DNA of 64,000 nucleotides, from NCBI GenBank assembly GCA_964551015.1, contig CAZKBP010000032.1:1-64000 (forward strand), in the 5' to 3' direction. The notes under the pieces are model-generated. The model did not search any database and was not told the DNA's origin. It saw only the letters and a list, made by a program, of their open reading frames with translations. Shown here piece after piece: positions 50,067 through 58,387 of this stretch. Position 1 is the first letter of the stretch. Each line of letters opens with the position of its first letter. The translations under genes and the position numbers were made by a program. The stretch is from CAZKBP01 sp964551015 (GTDB lineage: Bacteria; Bacteroidota; Bacteroidia; Cytophagales; Microscillaceae).

Positions 50067-53000
50067 TTTTAATTTCTTTGAGCACTACGTCCAATTCTTC
50101 GGGCTTGACTTCGGATTTTCTACGAATAGCCTTTTGATAAAAAACCTTCGCTTGATTGAGCAGTAGCATCAAGGCAGGCAAGAACATCAGCGTGAGCACC
50201 ATCCCGAAAATCAGCCCGTAAGCAATGGCGATGGCGGTCGGCTTGATAAATTGGGCACTAATCGAGTTATTCAGCAGCAAGGGAGCTAGCCCAAACACCG
50301 TCGTGATGGTCGTCAGTACAATAGGTCGGAAACGAGAAATGGCCGAAGTACGAAGGCTGTCCTTGACCGATTTTCCTTCTTTGAGGTAATCATTGTAGGT
50401 AGAAATAAGCACCAGACCATTGTTGATGAGAATTCCCCACAGGGCAATCATCCCGAGCACAGAAAAAATACTCACCGGGATGTTGTGCAAATAAGTACCC
50501 CAGGCTACCCCCACGAAAGCAAAAGGCAGCATGAACAAAATCGCCAAAGTCTTGCTCACCGAGCGATAATTTAAGAGCAAAACGGTTATCATCAGAATGA
50601 GCACGATCATACTTGGCCCTTGACTCGAGTTTTGGGTTTTGGAAGAAAGACGCGCCTCACCTTCCAGCGTATAGCGTAGGTTAGGAAATTTCGCCTGGAT
50701 TTCTGATAAAACCGTCGCCTCTGCCTTCGCCAACACTTCGGGTACCGATACCAAGAGGTTAGCAATATCGGCTTCTACCCGAATTTCGCGCACACCACTT
50801 TGGTGATTAATCGCCGTTACGTTGCTAGTCTTTTGGAAGGAGGCAAGCTCGTGCATGGGGTAAGAGGCACCATCTGGGGTAAAAATTCTTACATTTTCCA
50901 AGTCCTCGATCGAGCGTCGGTCTTGCTCGTCGTAGCGAATCCAGACTTTGACCTCTTCGTCTCCTCGCTGTAGGCTTTGTGCTTCTAAGCCAAAGAAGCC
51001 TTTGCGGACTTGATCAAAAACTTGCGCCTCGGTCAGTCCTAAGAAGCGGGCTTTGGGGGTCAGTTCCATCTCGATTTCGGGCATACCTAGCTTGTCTGTA
51101 TCGGTCACGTCTTTGAGGTCATTTTGCCGAGATAGATAATCTCTGAGCATCTCCTTGGCGGCGCGTAATTGCCCCATATCTCTGCCGATCAAGGCGATAG
51201 AAACAGGTTTTCCAAAAACGGCAATACTACCATAGGCCAAATTTCGGGCTTCGGGAATAGGGCCAACTTCCTCGCGGATTCTATTGGCAATCTCAAAGGA
51301 TTGGATACCCCGCGTATCACCTTCTAGCATATAGATATTGAGCACCCCTTCGTTGCCGTTGGGGCCAATGACCCGCTCCACGTAGTTGATGACTTGCTTG
51401 CCATCCGTTCTTTTTTGGGTATAGAATTCGTTGACTTTCCAGACGGCGGCTTCCATTTTTTCCAAGCGGGCGGCTGTGATAGATTCATCTGTGCCCAGAG
51501 GCAATTCCAATTGGGCGGTAATGACATCCTGGTCAATATTGGGGAAAAAAGTGCCTTTAATCACACCCGAATTTTGGGCTACGATCGTCAGTACCATCAT
51601 CAGCAACACGCCCAGAATCGGTAATATTGGCAAGCGTAGCGAAAAGTCGATAATACCCGCGTAGACCTTGTCCCTAAAATTGAGTAAAGAGTTATTGGTA
51701 ATTTGGGTGATTTTCCAGGGTTTGTCGTCTTTTTTCAAGGCACGGGAGCGGGCAATGTGCACGGGCAAGAAAAAGAGGCTCTCGAGCAGAGCCACAAACA
51801 GCGTGGCACAAACTACAAAAGAAATATCTGAGAAATAATCTCCTAGTTGTCCATCCAAAAAGAAAAACAATGAAAAGGCCAAGGCCGTGGTAGCTAGTGA
51901 GGAAATAATGGCGGGGATCACTTCTACCGTGCCATCAATGGCGGCTCTCAGGGGATTCTTACCATTGATGTAATGCTGGTAAATATTCTCGGCAACCACC
52001 ACTCCATCATCGACCAAAATTCCCAAAACCACGATGGTTCCAAAAAGGGAAACTTGATTGATGGTCAGATCATAGAAATTGGAGAGAATAAACATACCCA
52101 GAAGCGCCACGGGTATTTTGAAAGCCACCCAAAACGCAATGCTCGGATGGAGGAAAAGCCCCAGCACGATCAATACGAGCAGGATGCCCTGCCAGGCATT
52201 GTTTTGCAAAGTCCCGATGGCTTCGTTGAGCGAAATGCTTTTGTCCTCGACGATAACCGCTTCTACCAAATCATTACTCTGGTTGAAATCCCGGATATAA
52301 TCGGCCACGTAGTTGGCATTTTCTAAAATATCCTCTTGACTCCGACTAAAAACCTTCATGATCACGGCCGGCTGGCCGTTCACGAAAGCGCGGTCTGGCT
52401 TATCGGCAAAGCGATCTACTACGTCAGCCACGTCTTTGAGTAACACGGTTTTGCCATCAGGCGTAGCTTTGACTACAATATTGAGCAAGTCTTTGGCAAA
52501 ATAAGAGCGGTGATCTAAGCGGATCAATAGGTTCTGTCTCCCCGTTTCCACTTCCCCGCCCGAAGCCTTGAGATTGGTGCCGCTGATCGCGCGGCTTACT
52601 TCATCGAAGGTGAGTTCATAAGCTCTGAGGTCTTGTTCACGCAGGCGCACCTCGATCTCTTCTTCGGGATAACCGCTCAGGAAGATTTGAGAAAGTTTGG
52701 GAGAGAGAATGAGTTCGTCTTTGATGGCTTTGGCGTAATCTTTCAGCACACTGAGATCAGTTTCACCCGTCAAACCCACCGTGGTCGTGTAATTAAGGAT
52801 TTCCTCCTTGGCGATAGCTGGGGTATCCATCCCATCGGGGAAAGTGGTGATTCGATCCACGGCGTTATTCACGTCCTGTAATACTTCATTGGGATCAGCG
52901 TCTTCTTTGAGTTCTATGCGAATGTTGGCAAAGCTTTCCGAAGAAGTGGAAGTCACTCGGTCTATGCCTTTGAGTCCCTCCAAGTTATCTTCAATTTTAT

Positions 53001-53196
53001 TGACCACTTCTTCTTCTACCTCTTGGGGCGAAGCACCACGATAGACGACGTTGATCGTGATAAAATTGACGGGTTCGGGCGGTAAAAAATTGGAGCGGAT
53101 GGAGGCTAGGCTCAACAGCCCCAAGAGTACAATCACGCCCACGAACACATCCACAGTACGAGGTTTCTGGGCTAAATATCGTATAATTTTTTCCAT
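50053..53196 (-). CDS. RND-family inner-membrane efflux pump (AcrB/HAE1-like)
   Basis: This 1047-residue, 12-TM proton-driven transporter matches the usual RND length. The first TM follows PRTVDVFVGVIVLLG. The large periplasmic loop carries YRGASPQEVEEEVVNKIEDN and LEGLKGIDRVTSTSSE. The TM4 proton-relay region reads GILVDDGVVVAENIYQHYING, with the expected Asp pair. The second half has GMIALWGILINNGLVLISTY. It exports hydrophobic compounds from the periplasm or inner leaflet. It is translationally coupled to the TolC gene and 21 bp from the adaptor gene. The substrate is unknown. Confidence 0.96.
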   Translation of the reverse strand: MEKIIRYLAQKPRTVDVFVGVIVLLGLLSLASIRSNFLPPEPVNFITINVVYRGASPQEVEEEVVNKIEDNLEGLKGIDRVTSTSSESFANIRIELKEDADPNEVLQDVNNAVDRITTFPDGMDTPAIAKEEILNYTTTVGLTGETDLSVLKDYAKAIKDELILSPKLSQIFLSGYPEEEIEVRLREQDLRAYELTFDEVSRAISGTNLKASGGEVETGRQNLLIRLDHRSYFAKDLLNIVVKATPDGKTVLLKDVADVVDRFADKPDRAFVNGQPAVIMKVFSRSQEDILENANYVADYIRDFNQSNDLVEAVIVEDKSISLNEAIGTLQNNAWQGILLVLIVLGLFLHPSIAFWVAFKIPVALLGMFILSNFYDLTINQVSLFGTIVVLGILVDDGVVVAENIYQHYINGKNPLRAAIDGTVEVIPAIISSLATTALAFSLFFFLDGQLGDYFSDISFVVCATLFVALLESLFFLPVHIARSRALKKDDKPWKITQITNNSLLNFRDKVYAGIIDFSLRLPILPILGVLLMMVLTIVAQNSGVIKGTFFPNIDQDVITAQLELPLGTDESITAARLEKMEAAVWKVNEFYTQKRTDGKQVINYVERVIGPNGNEGVLNIYMLEGDTRGIQSFEIANRIREEVGPIPEARNLAYGSIAVFGKPVSIALIGRDMGQLRAAKEMLRDYLSRQNDLKDVTDTDKLGMPEIEMELTPKARFLGLTEAQVFDQVRKGFFGLEAQSLQRGDEEVKVWIRYDEQDRRSIEDLENVRIFTPDGASYPMHELASFQKTSNVTAINHQSGVREIRVEADIANLLVSVPEVLAKAEATVLSEIQAKFPNLRYTLEGEARLSSKTQNSSQGPSMIVLILMITVLLLNYRSVSKTLAILFMLPFAFVGVAWGTYLHNIPVSIFSVLGMIALWGILINNGLVLISTYNDYLKEGKSVKDSLRTSAISRFRPIVLTTITTVFGLAPLLLNNSISAQFIKPTAIAIAYGLIFGMVLTLMFLPALMLLLNQAKVFYQKAIRRKSEVKPEELDVVLKEIKNEIA

Positions 53197-53217
53197 GACT
53201 ATATCTTGGTTTTCAGT

Positions 53218-54351
53218 TTATTGCATTACCTTTTTTCCGACCACGGGCATATCAAATTGATTGAGGATCAGTTGGTCGCCATTTTCCAAGCCTTTCACCA
53301 AAACTGAATCTCTCAGATAGGCCACGGGCTGAACGGGCTTGTTGACAATGACCTCTTTTTGGAGTATTCTCACCTGATTATCACGGGTCAGCGTCGAATT
53401 GTGGACACAGAAAATATGCTCGTAGCTTTTGGTACCAAAGCTTCCTTCCAGATACAGTCCTGATTTAACGGATGGGCCATTGACCAGAAAATAAACGGGT
53501 ACGTTCTGGGTTTTGGCATCAATCAGATTGTTTACGCGCGTGACCGTTCCCGTCCAGTTGCCTTCTATTTCGTTACTCTGGAAGCTTACTTGATCACCTA
53601 CTTTGAGCAGAGCAGCGACCGCGAGGGGCACACCTGCCTGCAACTCGTATTGGTCGATATTAATGATCGTACCCAGCGATTGGCCGGGTGAAACCAAGCC
53701 GCCAACATCTACACGCGCCTCGGTGAGCATACAGTTGTAAGGAGCCGAGATCGTGTATTTGCGTAGTCGCTCTTCCTGCGCCTTGATGGCATAGTAGGCA
53801 CTGTAGACTTGATTGGAGGTAACAAAATACTTCTCTCCTTCCGACTGGGTAGTAGGTAGCGGTTTGAGCGTTTCGCCTGTTTGATAATTTTGGATATACT
53901 GCAACCAATTTTGATAATTATCGGGATAATCGGCCTTGAGATCGGGCATCATTCCCGTAAGGGTATTGAAGAAAGCACTTTTTTGAGATTCGAGGTTGAG
54001 CGAAAACTCTTTAAAGTCAATTTGCAGCAGGGTTTCTCCTCGCCGAAAAGTAACCCCTTCTTTAAAAGTTTTACTCCCAGAAAGGATGCGCCCTTGCACT
54101 TCGGCGAAAATGTCCGTGCGATTTTTGGGAATTACCCGCCCCGTGATGGGTACGCGAATCGTGCGGTTTTCAATTTGCACTGGAATAATCTGCAGATTCT
54201 TTCTTAGAATAATGGCTCCTTTGGGTTCCGTGCTTGGAGCCTTGGGCTTTTCTGTATCCGGTTTTTCCTCTTGATTAAGGCTGTAAGCGATAATGACCGA
54301 GCCGATGATGAGGGCTAGTACGCCTAAGCCAATGAATTTGAAGCGTTTCAT
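53218..54351 (-). CDS. Periplasmic adaptor (membrane fusion protein) of the RND pump
   Basis: These 377 residues have a signal anchor (GLGVLALIIGSVIIAYSL). The adaptor layout follows: beta-barrel/lipoyl entry IRVPITGRVIPKNRTDIFAEVQGRI, a hairpin region with AYYAIKAQEERLRKYTISAP, and the lipoyl return YNCMLTEARVDVGGLVSPGQ, then barrel strands and VLVKGLENGDQLILN. It links the pump to the TolC channel. The gene starts the pump operon downstream of tetR; a candidate operator lies 31 bp before its start. Confidence 0.94.
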   Translation of the reverse strand: MKRFKFIGLGVLALIIGSVIIAYSLNQEEKPDTEKPKAPSTEPKGAIILRKNLQIIPVQIENRTIRVPITGRVIPKNRTDIFAEVQGRILSGSKTFKEGVTFRRGETLLQIDFKEFSLNLESQKSAFFNTLTGMMPDLKADYPDNYQNWLQYIQNYQTGETLKPLPTTQSEGEKYFVTSNQVYSAYYAIKAQEERLRKYTISAPYNCMLTEARVDVGGLVSPGQSLGTIINIDQYELQAGVPLAVAALLKVGDQVSFQSNEIEGNWTGTVTRVNNLIDAKTQNVPVYFLVNGPSVKSGLYLEGSFGTKSYEHIFCVHNSTLTRDNQVRILQKEVIVNKPVQPVAYLRDSVLVKGLENGDQLILNQFDMPVVGKKVMQ

Positions 54352-54381
54352 GTCAAATTTTTCTTTAGATTCAATTGAAAC

Positions 54382-54394
54382 TGACTAAAAGTCA
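54382..54394. promoter_or_regulatory. Candidate efflux operator, copy 1
   Basis: TGACT-AAA-AGTCA, a perfect 5-3-5 dyad, lies 31 bp upstream of the adaptor start. The flank gacta-m-aagtcattttt is shared with the copy at 54503. Confidence 0.65.
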
Positions 54395-54502
54395 TTTTTA
54401 GGGTAAAAAATTAAGAGGAAAGATAAAAGCTAATAATGGCAGAGATTTTAGCTTCTGAAGCTGGCATCTAAGCCTAATTTCCTCTTGGTTCATCCTCTAA
54501 AG

Positions 54503-54515
54503 CGACTACAAGTCA
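54503..54515. promoter_or_regulatory. Candidate efflux operator, copy 2
   Basis: CGACT-ACA-AGTCA has four of five arm pairs. It lies between the tetR stop and the adaptor gene and shares the 17-bp core with copy 1 except for one base. Confidence 0.55.
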
Positions 54516-54532
54516 TTTTTGTTCAAAAAAAT

Positions 54533-55147
54533 TTAGAATTTTAATGCACTTGCCATCATTTCCGAAAATGTATGGATAAACTCCTCAATATCAATGTCAT
54601 GAATTTTTTTAATAAGCCTTTGTTTGGTTTCTATGAATTGGATAACTCCGATACAACAAGCCCACATGATATAATCTACCACTTCGGGGTTGAGCTCAGG
54701 TCGGATTTCCCCTCGTCGCTGCCCATACTCCACAATACCAACCATAAAGTCCACAATTGAAGAACTCATTTTGATATAACCTTGAATATCTATCTCAAAC
54801 TCAGGACGCTCGATATGGGAAATTAACGTATAATAGGCTGGATATTCTTGGTTAAACTCGAAGCTTTTTCGGCAAACCGCTTTAATTTTATCTAAGCTAT
54901 GTGTATGAGGAGCGGCTCCTTCTTTAAATTTCTCCAAGAGCAGAGAAGCTGCTTTTATACTTAGTTCAGCAAAAATTTGATCTTTACTTTTAAAATATTT
55001 ATAAACAGTTCCCTTGGCAATTTTGGCTCTATCGACCACTTGATCCACAGTAAAGCCTTCTACCCCAGCCTCAATCAAGACCAAATCAGCGGCTAATAGT
55101 ATTTGTTGTCTCCGAGTCCCTTCGGGTTGATGTTTGCTTCCGGCCAT
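54533..55147 (-). CDS. TetR-family repressor of the RND efflux operon
   Basis: This 204-residue regulator has an N-terminal HTH: RQQILLAADLVLIEAGVEGF, then VDQVVDRAKIAKGTVYKYFK (about residues 13-52). A helical ligand-binding domain follows (YYTLISHIERPEFEIDIQGY). It lies immediately upstream of the adaptor-pump-channel genes on the same strand, the usual place for a local repressor. Three matching dyads in this region (two before the adaptor, one before its own ATG) support autorepression and operon control. Inducers are probably pump substrates. Confidence 0.93.
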   Translation of the reverse strand: MAGSKHQPEGTRRQQILLAADLVLIEAGVEGFTVDQVVDRAKIAKGTVYKYFKSKDQIFAELSIKAASLLLEKFKEGAAPHTHSLDKIKAVCRKSFEFNQEYPAYYTLISHIERPEFEIDIQGYIKMSSSIVDFMVGIVEYGQRRGEIRPELNPEVVDYIMWACCIGVIQFIETKQRLIKKIHDIDIEEFIHTFSEMMASALKF

Positions 55148-55152
55148 TAAAG

Positions 55153-55165
55153 TGACTATTGGTCA
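55153..55165. promoter_or_regulatory. Candidate efflux operator, copy 3, at the tetR start
   Basis: TGACT-ATT-GGTCA (four of five arm pairs) lies 5 bp upstream of the tetR ATG, where bound protein would block transcription or translation start. It matches the other two copies in core and spacing. Confidence 0.6.
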
Positions 55166-55240
55166 ATTTTGTTTACATACACTTAATACAAAATTAATGA
55201 TTTTTGTTTCAAGTAAGCTCCAAACCGCTAGATTCTGTCT

Positions 55241-55287
55241 GTACTCGGCTAAAAATAGCTCTCTCAGCCTCATCCGAGAGAGTCCGA
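55241..55287 (+). repeat. Degenerate dispersed repeat, copy 2
   Basis: tactcggctaaaaat...cagcctcatccgag, related to 43825-43866, with an overlapping small inverted repeat ctctc...gagag. It is in the intergenic region upstream of tetR. Confidence 0.35.
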
Positions 55288-55394
55288 GCTGGCGGCAAAG
55301 AACCGTATGTGGCGAAGCGTGGGCTGCGGAGCAAGCTCACTGATTTTTAGGCCGGGAATTGATATCGTGATTCTCCACGGAATTACGAGGACAG

Positions 55395-55562
55395 TTAGCA
55401 CCTAAAATTTTGCCGCTTATCTTCCGGCTCATTCTCAGACTTGGTATGGTTGAGCTGCTCTTTGAGAATCTCGATTTTTTCTTGGGCTTCCTTACGAAGT
55501 CTTCTGTTTTCTGAAATTAATTCTTTGTTTCTTTCACCAGGATCGTTGTTAGATTTTGACAT
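55395..55562 (-). CDS. Small coiled-coil protein
   Basis: This 55-codon frame from ATG to TAA has a protein-like composition. The N-terminus is SKSNNDPGERNKELISEN, followed by RRLRKEAQEKIEILKEQLNH, a strongly charged helix with heptad-like Leu/Ile spacing, and a hydrophilic end. No signal peptide is seen. It stands alone upstream of tetR. Composition and an uninterrupted helix favour a real short gene, but I do not recognise a family and chance cannot be excluded. Confidence 0.5.
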   Translation of the reverse strand: MSKSNNDPGERNKELISENRRLRKEAQEKIEILKEQLNHTKSENEPEDKRQNFRC

Positions 55563-55599
55563 AATAAATGGGCGGTTAATTTTTATCTGGTTTTAGAAT

Positions 55600-56049
55600 T
55601 AAATAACCAAATATATTACCTATAGTCCATGCGTTCATCTTAGTAAAAAAGTGTTTTATCGAAAAAATGGCTTTTTCGCTGTGTATCAGAGGGAAGCGCG
55701 CCTAAAACCCATCAAAAAAGTCCTTTTTGAGTGTAGAAAAAGTCTCATCCCGATCGGTCAAAGAGGATTTCTAGAGGGCTTTCGGGAGTACAATAAGCCG
55801 GGTGAGATCGGCAGGAAATTGAGGTGATTTCAGAGAAGTAGAACACTTTGTTACAAACGCAATTTTGGAGCAAGGACAGCAAATTTAGACCTTGATTTTT
55901 CCGAAATCAAGCACGGCCTCGTCGTGCCCATCCTCCCCGATTTTTGTAATTGTATCATCCGCATGGATCACGCCTTCTTTCCCCTTCCCGACGAATACGC
56001 TCAACTTGATTTACAATTCAAATACAAGCTCTTCGGCAAAGAAAATTAA
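55600..56049 (+). pseudogene. Possible degenerate gene ending just before the thiolase gene
   Basis: One reading frame is open from about 55600 to a TGA near 55821 and again to a TAA at 56047-56049. The second part reads like protein (LDLDFSEIKHGLVVPILPDF, then HAFFPLPDEYAQLDLQFKYK). The in-frame stop and lack of a clear start suggest a decayed gene. I do not recognise a family. Confidence 0.3.
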
Positions 56050-56124
56050 ATGGAAGCAGTTGTAGTAGCCATTCAAAAAAGTCTATTAAATTTAAGAATT
56101 ATCAAAAATCAAAGAATAATTAAA

Positions 56125-57306
56125 ATGAAAGAAGCTGTAATTGTTTCCACCGCACGTACTGGGATTGGTAAAGCCTACAAAGGGGCTTTTAATAATACAA
56201 ATTCGCCGACACTGGCAGGTTTCGTGATCAGTGAGGCCGTCAAAAGAGCTAAAATTGACCCCGCCGAAGTAGATGATGTTATCATGGGTTGTGCTTTGCC
56301 CCAAGGTACTTCTTCTCCCAACATCGGAAGATTGGCCGCTTTGGCGGGAGGGCTACCCGTAACCGTGAGTGGCATGACCATCGATCGGCAATGTTCTTCG
56401 GGCATGATGGCCATCGCCACGGCCGCCAAGCAAATCATCCACGACGGTATGCAAATCGCAATCGGAGGCGGTCTGGATTCCATCAGTTTGGTGCAAAACG
56501 ATAAGATGAACACCTACCGGATGATAGACAAAGCGCTCGTAGCCAAACATCCTGCGGCGTATATGCCCATGCTCCAAACCGCCGAAACGGTGGCCAAGCG
56601 ATACGATATCTCCCGAGAGAAGCAAGATGAATACGGTTATCAGAGTCAAATGCGTACCGCTGCCGCACAAGAAGCAGGTCGTTTTGATGATGAAATCATC
56701 CCCGTTACGGTCACCAAGGGGGTCATGAACAAAGAAACCAAAGAAGTTTCTTATGAAGAAATTACCCTCAAGCAAGACGAAGGCAATCGCCCCTCTACTA
56801 CCCTGGAAGGACTAAACGGCTTAAAATTGGTCAATGAGGGCGGAACCATCACGGCGGGTAACGCCAGCCAACTTTCTGATGGTGCTTCGGCCTGTGTCTT
56901 GATGGACGCTAAACTGGCGGAAAGCCGAGGGCTCGAGCCTTTGGGTGCTTACCGAGGAATCGCGGTAGCGGGTTGTGAACCAGACGAAATGGGAATCGGC
57001 CCCGTGTTCGCCGTGCCCAAATTATTAAAAGCTCAAGGCTTAAAGATGGAAGACATTGGCCTGTGGGAATTGAATGAGGCTTTTGCGGTACAGGTTCTTT
57101 ATTGCCAGGAAAAGCTGGGTATTCCCAATGAATTGTTGAATGTAAACGGTGGAGCCATTTCCATCGGGCATCCCTACGGCATGACGGGCTCTCGAATGGT
57201 GGGGCACGCTTTGATTGAAGGCAAAAGACGAGGCGCGAAATACGTAGTCTGTACGATGTGTGTTGGCGGTGGAATGGGCGCGGCTGGCTTATTTGAGGTT
57301 TATTAG
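56125..57306 (+). CDS. Thiolase (acetyl-CoA C-acyltransferase)
   Basis: From MKEAVIVSTARTGIGKAYKG the enzyme has 393 residues, the standard thiolase length. The frame is open 25 codons further upstream but that part is not thiolase. The nucleophilic cysteine lies in DRQCSSGM (C90). The other catalytic motifs are NVNGGAISIGHPYGMTGSRM (His) and CTMCVGGGMGAAGLFE (second Cys). It cleaves 3-ketoacyl-CoA in beta-oxidation or, in reverse, condenses two acetyl-CoA units. It stands alone between a non-coding region and an unrelated gene pair, so the biological direction is not shown by context. Confidence 0.95.
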   Translation: MKEAVIVSTARTGIGKAYKGAFNNTNSPTLAGFVISEAVKRAKIDPAEVDDVIMGCALPQGTSSPNIGRLAALAGGLPVTVSGMTIDRQCSSGMMAIATAAKQIIHDGMQIAIGGGLDSISLVQNDKMNTYRMIDKALVAKHPAAYMPMLQTAETVAKRYDISREKQDEYGYQSQMRTAAAQEAGRFDDEIIPVTVTKGVMNKETKEVSYEEITLKQDEGNRPSTTLEGLNGLKLVNEGGTITAGNASQLSDGASACVLMDAKLAESRGLEPLGAYRGIAVAGCEPDEMGIGPVFAVPKLLKAQGLKMEDIGLWELNEAFAVQVLYCQEKLGIPNELLNVNGGAISIGHPYGMTGSRMVGHALIEGKRRGAKYVVCTMCVGGGMGAAGLFEVY

Positions 57307-57461
57307 AAATAAGAGAAGCGGTCTAACTTATAGGCTTTATTTCTTAAATTGTCCTTTGTCTTGGTACAACGAGACGAAGGGCGATATTTTACCGTGGTGC
57401 TAGGTATTTCAAATAAGCAATGGCGGTCGTAACCACCGACACAACGAGATTGTCATTATCC

Positions 57462-57872
57462 TTAGGCTGATTCTTCTATGTCCAAATCTTTCATCAAATC
57501 ATCTATAAAAGCTTCTGCTCCTGAGGCTTTGAAACTCACTAATTCATATAAATCCTCAATTTCGGAACGGTGAGGAAATATCCAAGCTAGATTCTCAAAA
57601 GATTCATCGGTCATCTCTAAATTACAACGGAGAGCATTGTAATATAGGTAGCCGTCTTCAGAAGTGAGGAATTGATATTTGTAAATTCTAAAAAACTTAC
57701 CTTTATATTTGCTACCGTAGACTTGACCCAAGGGCATTTTATGAACATCGTCGCTACGTAGAAAATCATCTCCCAATCTATTTTTTGGAATAGATTCCCA
57801 CTGCATCTTACCTCGACGAGTGTCGGCAATGAGTTTTGTAAGCACGTGATGAATTTTATCTATATCTATCAT
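57462..57872 (-). CDS. Hypothetical soluble protein, partner of the upstream membrane protein
   Basis: These 136 residues have no signal or TM. The first 60 are basic and contain ADTRRGKMQWESIPKNRLGD; the middle (YGSKYKGKFFRIYKYQFLTS, then EDGYLYYNALRC) is aromatic and beta-rich; the end is acidic (EAFIDDLMKDLDIEESA). I do not recognise the family. The gene starts one base after the stop of the membrane coiled-coil gene, so the two are probably translated as a pair. Confidence 0.6.
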   Translation of the reverse strand: MIDIDKIHHVLTKLIADTRRGKMQWESIPKNRLGDDFLRSDDVHKMPLGQVYGSKYKGKFFRIYKYQFLTSEDGYLYYNALRCNLEMTDESFENLAWIFPHRSEIEDLYELVSFKASGAEAFIDDLMKDLDIEESA

Positions 57873-57873
57873 A

Positions 57874-58326
57874 TCAAATGATATTCTTATTTTGTATTTC
57901 CTGTTTTATACGGCTAATAATTTTCCCCAGTTCTGAGTGGAGATTCTCAAATTCCCGCTCCTCGATAGAATCTTTTTTGCGCATCTTGCGAAAATTTTTC
58001 ACCAACATATTGATATCAGATTTTTTGCTTCCGGTAATTCTCGTCTCCAGATTCTCTAATATACCTTCTGTCTCACCTATTAACATTTTAATTTTAGAAG
58101 TGTCATAGGAGGCACCTAGATAATTACTCAGTTCCCTTCGTTTATCTTCCAAGTTCTTTATCATTACACTACCTTGGTTCCTCATAACAATTTCGTTCTT
58201 AACATTCTTCACTTTCCGATTGATCCTGCTGGCCAAAAAAAAGGTAAAAATAGTTACAATAAATCCGATAATGGATAAAATATCAGCAATGAGAGATAGC
58301 TCACTCAGGTCAATCACTGGTTTCAA
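57874..58326 (-). CDS. Hypothetical membrane protein with one TM and a coiled coil
   Basis: These 150 residues start with one TM helix (LIADILSIIGFIVTIFTFFL). Next come a basic stretch (INRKVKNVKNEIVMRNQG) and long charged helices (NLEDKRRELSNYLGASYD, then DINMLVKNFRKMRKKDSIEE). The topology suggests a cytoplasmic coiled-coil domain anchored in the inner membrane. Its stop is one base from the start of the next gene. No known family is recognised. The pair has the compact look of an accessory two-gene cassette, but no effector domain is visible. Confidence 0.6.
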   Translation of the reverse strand: MKPVIDLSELSLIADILSIIGFIVTIFTFFLASRINRKVKNVKNEIVMRNQGSVMIKNLEDKRRELSNYLGASYDTSKIKMLIGETEGILENLETRITGSKKSDINMLVKNFRKMRKKDSIEEREFENLHSELGKIISRIKQEIQNKNII

Positions 58327-58387
58327 GTATTTTTGATAAGAATTAGAAAAGACTCTTTCACTGTTTAATTCTTTTACTCAAAAAAAA

